Source of the DNA: Actinomycetota bacterium | GTDB taxonomy: Bacteria > Actinomycetota > Actinomycetes > S36-B12 | NCBI GenBank assembly: GCA_003456155.1 | Contig: DMPC01000223.1 | Location: 2,700 to 8,234 of the forward strand | Length of the DNA: 5,535 nt | Direction of reading: 5' to 3' | Shown here: positions 1-5,535 of the stretch, piece after piece | Numbering within the stretch: the first letter of the stretch is position 1 | How the letters are laid out: each line of letters starts with the position of its first letter | The notes under the pieces: generated by a model | Database searches by the model: none | Told to the model about the DNA's origin: nothing | Seen by the model: only the letters and a program-made list of their open reading frames with translations | Translations under genes and position numbers: made by a program

Positions 1-738
1 AGCGCGGGAGGGTCGCAGGAGGGGAGGTGGGGCGCGGGTGCCCAGTTGGCGCTGGGACTGGACGTGCTGCCTGCGGAGGCCTCGGGGCTGCCGGAGATGA
101 CCTCGGCGGAGCGGGTGCAGTCCGAACTGGCCGTCCTCGGCATGGATGTCAGCAGGCATGTCGTCGACTTCCATGCACCGATGCTCGAGAGCCTGCGTGC
201 GGCCGGGATGCGGCTGGTGCGCTCACGCGACCTCGTTCAGCAGCGCTCGCGCAGTGAGGTGTTCGTGGCCGGAGTGAAGGTCGCCGTGCAGACACCCCCG
301 ATCCGCAGTGGTCGCCGGGTCATCTTCCTGACTCTCGACGACTCCACCGGGCCGGTCGATGCGGCGTTCTTCGACGACATCCAGGGCTCCTCTGCGAGCA
401 CAGTGTTCTCCGCCTGGCTCATGCTGGTGCGAGGGGAGTTGCGACGCACCGGCCCACGCGGGGTCTCGATCCGGGCCACCGGTTGCTGGGAACTCGACCG
501 GATCCGGCAGGAGTGGCTGGTCGGGGGCGCGGCAGCCGTCTCGGATCTTGTGGCCGATCCGGCCGAGGGCACGGGGGACGAATCCTCCTCCCCGCAGCGA
601 AGACGCGTCCTGGTGCATGCCAGCGGCTTCCGCCAGTCGCCCTACGCAGACGTGAAGCCGGCCGGTGCTGACCGGATGGTCCCATCACCGGGGTTGTGGC
701 ACGCCAGCCCGGGAAGCAGTGGAAGGCCCGCGTCGTGA
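1..738 (+). CDS. dnaE2: Error-prone DNA polymerase DnaE2 (ImuC), C-terminal part
   Basis: The frame is open from base 1, so this is the 3' end of a gene that begins outside the window (245 codons seen; the full family protein is over 1000 residues). DnaE2 is the alternative, proofreading-free PolIII alpha subunit that extends over DNA lesions, usually with ImuA'/ImuB, giving damage-induced mutagenesis. Visible parts: a linker ending in PEMTSAERV (about nt 91-117), then an OB-fold nucleic-acid-binding domain (about nt 256-495) with SRSEVFVAGVKVA, RRVIFLTLDDSTGPVDAAFF and RGELRRTGPRGVSIRATG. The C-terminal signature VLVHASGFRQSPYAD (nt 607-651) and LWHASPGSSG (nt 694-723) is typical of DnaE2 and sets it apart from DnaE1. 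The tail looks intact. The polymerase and PHP domains are not in the window, so activity cannot be judged. Its TGA stop overlaps a GTG in the frame of the next gene (GTGA at 735-738). Confidence 0.93.
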   Translation, partial: SAGGSQEGRWGAGAQLALGLDVLPAEASGLPEMTSAERVQSELAVLGMDVSRHVVDFHAPMLESLRAAGMRLVRSRDLVQQRSRSEVFVAGVKVAVQTPPIRSGRRVIFLTLDDSTGPVDAAFFDDIQGSSASTVFSAWLMLVRGELRRTGPRGVSIRATGCWELDRIRQEWLVGGAAAVSDLVADPAEGTGDESSSPQRRRVLVHASGFRQSPYADVKPAGADRMVPSPGLWHASPGSSGRPAS

Positions 739-889
739 GCCGGGAACCGGAACTGATCGGGATCCGGGAGAGACAGGGCCATCAGGTCGGGACCTCCTTC
801 CCTTTCCTTGCCCCCGATCGCGGGCTGACACTCGTCATGACGGCTGACGAGCATCTCCGGGCGGTGGCCGACCGCCCGGTTCAGCGGCC

Positions 890-897
890 AGAGGAGG
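890..897 (+). promoter_or_regulatory. Ribosome binding site favouring the ATG 906 start
   Basis: AGAGGAGG lies 8 bases ahead of ATG 906 and is close to a full anti-16S match, better than anything ahead of ATG 837. The caveat is that GAGGAGGTG is also a common coding string (Glu-Glu-Val), so it could be chance if translation starts further upstream. Confidence 0.5.
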
Positions 898-905
898 TGG
901 TCGGC

Positions 906-3503
906 ATGGCCGCCATCCCTGCGGGGTTGACCTCCGCGGAGGCCTCCGCACGCCTCGCTGCCGATGGTCCCAACGAACTTCCTGCAGCACGGCCGCGCGG
1001 TCTGCTGCGCCAGGTCTGGGATGTCCTGCGCCAGCCCATGCTCCTGCTGCTGCTCGGAGCCGGAACGGTGAACTTCCTCCTTGCTGAGCCGCTGGATGGC
1101 GCCGTGCTCATGCTGTTCGTCCTCGTCGTGATCGGGATCTCCCTGGTGCAGGAGCACAAGACGGAGAACTCCCTGGCCGCCCTCCGCGAGCTGTCCACGC
1201 CGCGTGGCACGGTCATCCGTGACGGACGCCCGCAGTCGATCGCCGGCCGGGATGTCGTTCGCGGCGACGTGCTCCTGCTCTCCGAGGGCGACCGGGTACC
1301 TGCTGATGCGGTCCTCGTCGAGGCCGTGAACGTGTGTGTCGACGAGTCCGCACTCACGGGCGAATCGGTCCCGGTGATCAAGACGCCACTGCGTGACGGC
1401 GTGTCCGAAGACGACATGGGCGCACCGGGAGGTGATGGCACCCCCTGGATCTTCTCGGGGACCCTGCTGGTGAAGGGGCATGGCACGGCCGTCGCCCGTG
1501 CGACAGGCAGCGCCACCGAACTCGGTCATATTGGCGTGGCCTTGCGATCGATCGAGACCGAGCGCACGCCGCTTCAGCGTGAAGTCGATCGACTCGTCGT
1601 GGTGCTTGCGGTGGCGGGAGTCGCCACCGCCCTGCTCGTGGTCGTCGTCTACGGACTCACGCGAGGCAACTGGCTCGAGGGCCTGCTCGCCGGTATCGCC
1701 ACGGCCATGGCGATGCTGCCCGAGGAGTTCCCGGTCATCCTCACGGTCTTCCTCTCCCTCGGTGCCTGGCGTCTGTCGCGCACGCGGGTCCTCACTCGCC
1801 GCTCCGCCGTCATCGAGACGCTCGGATCCGTCACGGTCCTGTGCGTCGACAAGACCGGCACCCTCACGAAGAACGAGATGACGGCGAGCGCTCTCATCGT
1901 CGATGGTGAGCTCCATGATGTCGGTGCGGGTCCCCTGCCCGACCAGTACCGCTCTCTCGTCGAATCGGTCGTCCTCGCCTGCCCCGTGGCGCCGTTCGAC
2001 CCGATGGACCGGGCCCTCGCCCTTCTCGGCGCGCAGTTCCTTGCGGGCACTGAGCATCTGCACCCGCAGTGGCTGCTGGTTCGCGAGTATCCGCTCTCCG
2101 GCTCCCTGTTCGCGCTGTCGCATGTGTGGCGCGATCCTGCGACGCACACCCTCACCGTGGCGGCGAAGGGCGCACCGGAGGCGGTGGCCGACCTCTGTCA
2201 CCTCGACGCGCACCAGCGCGTCGCCCTCATGGGAGATGTTCAGGCGGCCGCCGAGCGAGGACTGCGCGTGCTGGCGGTGGCGCAGGCTCGATTCCCGGCA
2301 GACCAGCAGCTGCCGGATCGGCAGCAGGACTTCCCGTTCGAGTTCCTCGGACTCGTCGGGCTGCACGATCCGGTGCGCCCCGGCGTGGCCGAGGCGGTCG
2401 CCGAGTGCTCGCGCGCCGGCATACGCACGGTGATGATCACGGGCGACTATCCGGGCACCGCACTCGCCATCGCCCGGGACATCGGACTGGATCATGCCGC
2501 GGGCTGCATCACCGGTCCCCAGCTCGACGAGATGGGAGATGCCGAGCTGGCCCGGCGGGTGGGTGAGGTGTGCGTCTTCGCGCGCATGGTCCCCGAGCAG
2601 AAGCTGCGGCTCATTCGAGCACTGCAGGCCAACGGCGATGTCGTCGGCATGACAGGTGACGGAGTGAATGACGCACCGGCCCTGAGCTCGGCGGACATCG
2701 GCATCGCGATGGGTGCGCGCGGCACTGATGTCGCGCGCGAGTCGGCGGCGCTGGTGATCACGGACGATGACTTCACCTCGATCGTCGGCGGGGTGCGCCA
2801 GGGGCGTGGCATCTTCGCCAACCTCCGCAAGGCCATGGGGTACGCGATCGCGGTGCACATCCCGATTCTCGGGATGGCGCTCATCCCGGTATTCCTGGCC
2901 GACTGGCCGCTGGCCCTGCTGCCGCTGCAGATCGCCTTCCTGCAGCTCATCATCGATCCTGCCTGCTCCGTGGTCTTCGAGGCAGAGGCAGTGGATCCGC
3001 GCACCATGGACGTCCCCCCGCGAGGGCGGTCCGAGCCTCTGGTGGATCGCAGCCTGCTCGTGATCTCTGTCCTCCAAGGGCTGTCGGCACTGGCGGTCGT
3101 GCTCGCGGTCTATGTCTGGGCTGTGTCGTCCGGAAGAACCGATGACGTCGTGCGCTCGGTCACCTTTGTCACCCTCGTCCTGGGCAATCTCGCCCTCATC
3201 CTCGTGAATCGCTCCCGGCGGCTCTCGGCCGTGGGTGCCCTGCGCCAGAGGCGCAATCCCACGGTGGTGTGGATCCTCGGCGGGGCGATGGCCCTTCTCG
3301 TCGTGCTGCTCTCGGTCCCGGTGCTGCGTGAGGCGTTCCACCTGGGTGGACTCGGGCTCGTCGACTGGGCTGTGGCCCTGCTCGCCGCCGTGGCTGGAGT
3401 CCTGTGGTTCGAGGTGTGGAAGCAGCGTCGGGCCTTGCCCTGGTGGCGCGGGCAGCGGGGTAGGCGGGCCAGCCCCGGAAGGAGAGGAAGGCCGACAGCA
3501 TGA
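906..3503 (+). CDS. P-type cation-translocating ATPase (PEEFP class)
   Basis: A complete inner-membrane ion pump of 865 residues, driven by ATP through an aspartyl-phosphate intermediate. Domains (from M at 906): N-terminal cation-ATPase segment GLTSAEASARLAADGPNELP (7-26); helices M1-M2 (about 44-82); actuator domain with TGES (151-154); M3 (229-251) and M4 with PEEFP (272-276); phosphorylation motif DKTGT (315-319, Asp315); short N domain with DPMDRAL (365-371) and KGAPE (421-425); DPVRPG (488-493), MITGD (510-514) and hinge TGDGVNDAP (583-591); M5-M10 (about 643-836) and a basic tail. All catalytic motifs are intact. The ion is not assignable: M4 has PEEFP rather than the PEGLP of Ca2+ pumps, though M6 keeps an Asp (D684). 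Start: ATG 906 has a strong GAGGAGG site (891-897) and fits families that begin just before the GLTSAEA motif. In-frame ATG 837 (no clear ribosome site) and GTG 735 (GGAAGG ahead, 4-base overlap with dnaE2) remain possible, giving 888 or 922 residues. Confidence 0.92.
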   Translation: MAAIPAGLTSAEASARLAADGPNELPAARPRGLLRQVWDVLRQPMLLLLLGAGTVNFLLAEPLDGAVLMLFVLVVIGISLVQEHKTENSLAALRELSTPRGTVIRDGRPQSIAGRDVVRGDVLLLSEGDRVPADAVLVEAVNVCVDESALTGESVPVIKTPLRDGVSEDDMGAPGGDGTPWIFSGTLLVKGHGTAVARATGSATELGHIGVALRSIETERTPLQREVDRLVVVLAVAGVATALLVVVVYGLTRGNWLEGLLAGIATAMAMLPEEFPVILTVFLSLGAWRLSRTRVLTRRSAVIETLGSVTVLCVDKTGTLTKNEMTASALIVDGELHDVGAGPLPDQYRSLVESVVLACPVAPFDPMDRALALLGAQFLAGTEHLHPQWLLVREYPLSGSLFALSHVWRDPATHTLTVAAKGAPEAVADLCHLDAHQRVALMGDVQAAAERGLRVLAVAQARFPADQQLPDRQQDFPFEFLGLVGLHDPVRPGVAEAVAECSRAGIRTVMITGDYPGTALAIARDIGLDHAAGCITGPQLDEMGDAELARRVGEVCVFARMVPEQKLRLIRALQANGDVVGMTGDGVNDAPALSSADIGIAMGARGTDVARESAALVITDDDFTSIVGGVRQGRGIFANLRKAMGYAIAVHIPILGMALIPVFLADWPLALLPLQIAFLQLIIDPACSVVFEAEAVDPRTMDVPPRGRSEPLVDRSLLVISVLQGLSALAVVLAVYVWAVSSGRTDDVVRSVTFVTLVLGNLALILVNRSRRLSAVGALRQRRNPTVVWILGGAMALLVVLLSVPVLREAFHLGGLGLVDWAVALLAAVAGVLWFEVWKQRRALPWWRGQRGRRASPGRRGRPTA

Positions 3504-3555
3504 GGGCGACAGCATGAGGGCGACAGCATGAGGGCGACAGCATGAGGCCGACAGC
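3491..3555 (+). repeat. 14-bp tandem repeat (ATGAGGGCGACAGC) x4 plus a partial copy
   Basis: Three identical copies of ATGAGGGCGACAGC (3500-3513, 3514-3527, 3528-3541) are followed by a fourth with one change (ATGAGGCCGACAGC, 3542-3555). A partial copy, GCCGACAGC (3491-3499), sits just before, inside the last codons of the ATPase. The ATPase stop TGA (3501-3503) falls in the first unit. Perfect identity of the three middle units suggests recent expansion by strand slippage. The length is not a multiple of three, so each unit changes reading frame. Confidence 0.95.
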
Positions 3556-3583
3556 CGTCCGATCCGGAAGACTGGTCCCGTGA
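3500..3583 (+). other. Chain of overlapping mini-ORFs joining the ATPase to dinB
   Basis: Each repeat unit begins with ATGA, which is both a start codon and the stop of the preceding frame. The ATPase stop (3501-3503) overlaps ATG 3500. Mini-ORFs MRATA-stop run 3500-3517, 3514-3531 and 3528-3545. The fourth, starting at 3542, reads MRPTAVRSGRLVP and stops at TGA 3581-3583, which overlaps the dinB start as GTGA. Each mini-ORF start has a purine-rich Shine-Dalgarno-like string at good spacing: AGGAAGG (3485-3491) before the first, GAGGG 7 bases before each of the next three. The layout would allow terminating ribosomes to re-initiate stepwise from the ATPase to dinB. The codon layout is read directly; the coupling is inferred, and the peptides themselves may have no function. 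Confidence 0.5.
3566..3570 (+). promoter_or_regulatory. Ribosome binding site of dinB
   Basis: GGAAG sits 9 bases before the GTG at 3580 and supports that start. No other start codon lies between it and the catalytic HVDMDAF motif that would leave a normal Pol IV N-terminus. Confidence 0.6.
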
Positions 3584-4809
3584 GCCGCAGTCAGGTCCGT
3601 CGACCCAGCGGAAGACTGGCCTTCGACGGTCCCGATACCGACTGCACGATCCTGCACGTCGACATGGATGCCTTCTACGCCTCGGTCTCCCTGCGTGATC
3701 GTCCACACCTGCACGGCACCCCGGTCATCGTCGGTGGCGGAGGGACGAGAGGGGTCGTGCTCTCGGCGACCTATGAGGCCCGTGCCCTGGGCGTGCACTC
3801 AGCGATGCCGATGTCCCGGGCCCGACGCCTTGCGCCTCAGGCCACCGTCATCGAGCCCGACCACCAGCAGTACGCCGAGGTCAGCCGCAACGTCATGGCC
3901 CTGTTCGGCTCGATCACTCCGATCGTCGAGCCGCTCAGCCTCGACGAGGCCTTCCTGGATGTCTCCGGATCGCTGCGCCGTCTGGGCTCGCCCACCCGGA
4001 TCGGGGAGCTCATCCGGGCCCGGGTGCACGATGAGCAGCAGATCACCTGCTCGGTCGGCGTTGCGAGCACGAAGTTCGTCGCGAAGCTCGCGTCCACTCG
4101 GGCGAAGCCTGACGGGCTGCTGATGATCCCCACCGATCGGGTGATCGACTTCCTGCACCCGCTGCCGGTCGGCGCGCTGTGGGGTGTGGGGGAGAAGACC
4201 GAGGAGCATCTCGTCCGGCTGGGCCTGCGCACCGTGGGCGACATCGCGAACACCCCGGTGGCCACCCTCGAACGCGCACTGGGCCCGGCCTCCGGCCACC
4301 ATCTGCACGAGCTGTCCTGGGGGCGCGATCCCCGCCCCGTCCGTCCGGACGAGCCGGAGAAGAGCCTGGGGAACGAGGAGACGTTCGCCCACGACATCGA
4401 CGACCCCGAGGTGATCCATGCGCACCTCCTGCGCCTCGCCGACCAGGTTGCCGGTCGGCTCCGCCGCTCAGGCCAGGTGGGGCGAACGGTCTCGGTGAAG
4501 GTCCGGTTCGCCGACTTCACCACGCTGACCCGGTCGCGCACGCTCACCAGCCCCACCGACGTCGGCCGGGAGATCTACGACACCGTACGCCACCTCTACG
4601 ACGCCCTCGGGCTGGAGCGGGTGCGGATCCGGCTGGTGGGAGTCCGGGTCGAGGGGCTCGCGGCGGCGGCGGAGGCTCCCCGTCAGCTGCTGCTCGGCGA
4701 GGAGGAGGGGGGCAGACGGGAGGCCGAGGTGGCGATCGACACCCTGCGGGCCCGCTTCGGCGCGGACGCCGTCCGTCCAGCCCGTCTGGTCGGCCCTCCG
4801 GAGGGCTGA
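3580..4809 (+). CDS. dinB: DNA polymerase IV (Y-family, DinB1-like)
   Basis: A full-length (409 aa) Y-family translesion DNA polymerase of the cytoplasm, which copies past damaged bases without proofreading. Palm/fingers: ILHVDMDAFYASV (24-36) with metal-binding Asp28; YEAR (65-68), the nucleotide-contacting pair Tyr65/Arg68; SLDEAFLDV (120-128) with catalytic Asp122-Glu123; CSVGVASTKFVAKLAS (157-172). Thumb with helix-hairpin-helix LWGVGEKTEEHLVRLGL (200-216). Little finger about 260-360, starting at KSLGNEETF. A C-terminal QLLLGE (369-374) followed by EAEVAIDTLRARFGADAVRPA matches the actinobacterial extension and is the likely beta-clamp-binding site. The steric-gate position is Tyr33, which should exclude ribonucleotides, unlike the leucine of mycobacterial DinB2. 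The GTG start overlaps the stop of the preceding mini-ORF (GTGA). No SOS box is seen upstream, so expression may depend on the promoter of the genes before it. Confidence 0.96.
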   Translation: MSRSQVRRPSGRLAFDGPDTDCTILHVDMDAFYASVSLRDRPHLHGTPVIVGGGGTRGVVLSATYEARALGVHSAMPMSRARRLAPQATVIEPDHQQYAEVSRNVMALFGSITPIVEPLSLDEAFLDVSGSLRRLGSPTRIGELIRARVHDEQQITCSVGVASTKFVAKLASTRAKPDGLLMIPTDRVIDFLHPLPVGALWGVGEKTEEHLVRLGLRTVGDIANTPVATLERALGPASGHHLHELSWGRDPRPVRPDEPEKSLGNEETFAHDIDDPEVIHAHLLRLADQVAGRLRRSGQVGRTVSVKVRFADFTTLTRSRTLTSPTDVGREIYDTVRHLYDALGLERVRIRLVGVRVEGLAAAAEAPRQLLLGEEEGGRREAEVAIDTLRARFGADAVRPARLVGPPEG

Positions 4810-4815
4810 CCGGGC
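4784..4815 (+). terminator. Long hairpin over the dinB stop codon, probable terminator
   Basis: The two sides of a centre between 4799 and 4800 pair over 16 positions, 13 Watson-Crick and 3 G-U; the core GCCCTCCGGAGGGC is a perfect palindrome. With a 4-base loop the stem is about 14 pairs and very G/C-rich. The dinB stop TGA (4807-4809) lies in its right arm. There is no T-run after it, so it would be a tail-less terminator of the kind often proposed in actinobacteria, or an mRNA 3'-end stabiliser. It ends the polymerase/ATPase unit ahead of DUF3040. Confidence 0.55.
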
Positions 4816-4831
4816 AACTTCGGGGCACGGG

Positions 4832-4860
4832 TTTCGCTCCGGCGGGAACCTGCTTATCCT
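4832..4860 (+). promoter_or_regulatory. Weak candidate promoter for the DUF3040 gene
   Basis: TATCCT at 4855-4860 resembles a -10 box (TAnnnT) and stands out in this G/C-rich stretch, about 60 bases before the start codon. The hexamer 17 bases upstream (TTTCGC) is a poor -35. The position, between a likely terminator and a gene with its own leader, is the main support. Confidence 0.3.
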
Positions 4861-4894
4861 TGGGGGGACGGTCCCGGGCCATCCGGGTCGTGCA

Positions 4895-4906
4895 TCCACC
4901 GGTGGA
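4895..4906 (+). promoter_or_regulatory. Perfect 12-bp palindrome in the DUF3040 leader
   Basis: TCCACCGGTGGA reads the same on both strands and ends at the edge of the ribosome binding site (GAAAGGGG, 4905-4912). It could be a small operator or a leader hairpin, but about one such palindrome is expected by chance in a window this size. Confidence 0.25.
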
Positions 4907-4912
4907 AAGGGG
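4905..4912 (+). promoter_or_regulatory. Ribosome binding site of the DUF3040 gene
   Basis: GAAAGGGG, 6 bases before GTG 4919, sets the start of the next gene. That start gives the expected DUF3040 N-terminus MPLSEHEQRLLEQ. Confidence 0.6.
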
Positions 4913-4918
4913 TCCCTC

Positions 4919-5341
4919 GTGCCACTCTCCGAGCATGAGCAGCGTCTGCTTGAGCAGATGGAGAAGGCCCTCTACGCCGAGGACCCGAAGTTCGCCACCA
5001 GCCTGAGGTCCTCCCGGGGCGCCAAGGCATCCCGCGGCCGCGCCGCCTTGGGCGTCCTCGCCCTCCTCTCCGGGATGGGCCTGCTCCTCGCCGGAGTGAC
5101 CACCACCATCATCGCGCTGGGCGTCCTGGGCTTCGTCGTGATGCTCGTCGGCGCGGTCATCATCTACTCCGCCTTCCAGTCCCGTGGCGCAGCCCCCGCG
5201 GCCGAGGGAGCCGAGGTTCCGCCCGCTCAGGGCCCGACCGGCTCGGCCGGCGGCTCCACGGGAGGTTCCGCCGGCGGATCCTCCGGATTCATGGACCGCA
5301 TGGAGGATCGCTGGCGTCGTCGAACCGAGGAAGGCCAGTAG
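4919..5341 (+). CDS. DUF3040 family small membrane protein
   Basis: A 140-residue protein of a family found in actinobacteria, with no known biochemical role. The N-terminus PLSEHEQRLLEQMEKALYAEDPKFA (2-26) is the hallmark of DUF3040 and should form a cytoplasmic amphipathic helix. A short basic stretch (RGAKASRGR) precedes two hydrophobic segments, about 42-61 and 64-85, separated by a very short turn. After a proline/alanine-rich part comes a Gly/Ser linker (about 108-123) with GGS repeats, then a charged tail FMDRMEDRWRRRTEE (124-138). In many actinobacteria this family is coded near mraZ and the cell-division cluster, often with dinB nearby; here dinB is adjacent but mraZ does not follow. 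The start is GTG with a good ribosome site. It probably has its own promoter, since a strong hairpin lies between it and dinB. Confidence 0.88.
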   Translation: MPLSEHEQRLLEQMEKALYAEDPKFATSLRSSRGAKASRGRAALGVLALLSGMGLLLAGVTTTIIALGVLGFVVMLVGAVIIYSAFQSRGAAPAAEGAEVPPAQGPTGSAGGSTGGSAGGSSGFMDRMEDRWRRRTEEGQ

Positions 5342-5354
5342 CGCCACGCGCTCT

Positions 5355-5370
5355 CAGCGCCCCAGCGCTG
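5355..5370 (+). terminator. Short hairpin after the DUF3040 gene
   Basis: CAGCGC and GCGCTG form a perfect 6-bp stem with a 4-base loop, 14 bases after the stop. There is no T-run, and in such G/C-rich DNA short stems are frequent, so this is a weak terminator call. The rest of 5342-5429 shows no clear promoter. Confidence 0.25.
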
Positions 5371-5429
5371 CGCCGACGCGTTCGGCACCCGCATCGCCAC
5401 GACTGCTCCCTCTGCGGCAGGATGCCCTC

Positions 5430-5535
5430 ATGAGCAACGACACCCCGACCACCGTTGTCCCTGCCCAGCTCGGACGGTTCTTCGAGGACTTCGCGGTGGG
5501 GACGGTCTACCAGCATCCCTTCGGCCGCACCATCA
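5430..5535 (+). CDS. MaoC-like hotdog-fold hydratase, N-terminal part
   Basis: Only the first 35 codons are in the window; the gene runs off the right edge. The translation contains LGRFFEDFAVGTVYQHPFGRTI, which fits the opening of MaoC-like dehydratases ((R)-enoyl-CoA hydratase and mesaconyl/methylmalyl-CoA type enzymes: FEDF.VG..Y.HP.GRT). Members add or remove water at the CoA thioester in fatty-acid or organic-acid metabolism. The catalytic Asp/His lie further downstream, so activity and substrate cannot be judged. ATG 5430 is preceded by AGGA (5419-5422) at 7 bases. A three-codon frame from ATG 5422 ends in a TGA that overlaps this start as ATGA. No functional link to the DUF3040 or polymerase genes is apparent. 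Confidence 0.75.
   Translation, partial: MSNDTPTTVVPAQLGRFFEDFAVGTVYQHPFGRTI

Noticed and set aside
825..856. CTGACA (825-830) as a -35 box for an ATPase promoter
   Set aside because: No TAnnnT-like -10 is found at 16-18 bases spacing.
642..3515. Very long open frame on the minus strand (957 codons) opposite the ATPase
   Set aside because: It mirrors the ATPase coding strand in high-GC DNA, where stops are rare. The product is an Arg/His/Asp/Glu-rich string with no recognisable domain, while the + strand encodes every P-type ATPase motif.
3504..3579. The tandem repeat as a CRISPR array or protein-binding iteron set
   Set aside because: The 14-bp units abut with no spacers, so it is not CRISPR. 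The ATGA phasing and Shine-Dalgarno spacing explain it better than binding sites, though binding is not excluded.
3556..3680. SOS (LexA) box upstream of dinB
   Set aside because: No TCGAAC-N4-GTTCGA-like motif is present around the dinB start or the dnaE2/ATPase junction.
5246..5275. Inverted repeat GCCGGCGG / CCGCCGGC in the DUF3040 gene
   Set aside because: It lies within Gly/Ser linker codons, where repeated GGC/TCC-type codons readily produce such pairing by chance.

Overview
This window looks like chromosomal DNA from a high-GC actinomycete. The signs are a strongly G/C-biased third codon position, frequent GTG starts, an actinobacteria-type DUF3040 membrane protein, a DnaE2 (ImuC) polymerase with the C-terminal tail known from actinobacteria, and an actinobacterial DinB1-like Pol IV. 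A Micrococcales-type organism is possible, but genus cannot be decided from this sequence.

Layout, all on the + strand: (1) bases 1-738, the 3' end of dnaE2/imuC, an error-prone DNA polymerase III alpha subunit whose 5' part lies outside the window; (2) about 906-3503, a complete ten-helix P-type cation ATPase of a class with a PEEFP motif in helix 4, substrate unknown; (3) 3500-3583, a 14-bp tandem repeat that links the ATPase stop to the next gene through a chain of overlapping stop/start codons; (4) 3580-4809, dinB (DNA polymerase IV), with its stop codon inside a long perfect-to-near-perfect hairpin; (5) 4919-5341, a DUF3040 small membrane protein with its own leader; (6) 5430-end, the first 35 codons of a MaoC-like hydratase. 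No stretch longer than 300 bases lacks a gene, and I found no tRNA, rRNA, CRISPR array, insertion sequence or SOS (LexA) box.

The first three genes may form one transcription unit: two translesion polymerases (DnaE2 and DinB) flank a cation pump, with gene junctions built on GTGA/ATGA overlaps. The hairpin at the end of dinB plausibly closes this unit, and DUF3040 then starts from its own upstream region. The two polymerases fit together in damage tolerance. The role of the ATPase in that setting is not evident from sequence. The most unusual item is the ATGA relay formed by the 14-bp repeat between the ATPase and dinB.
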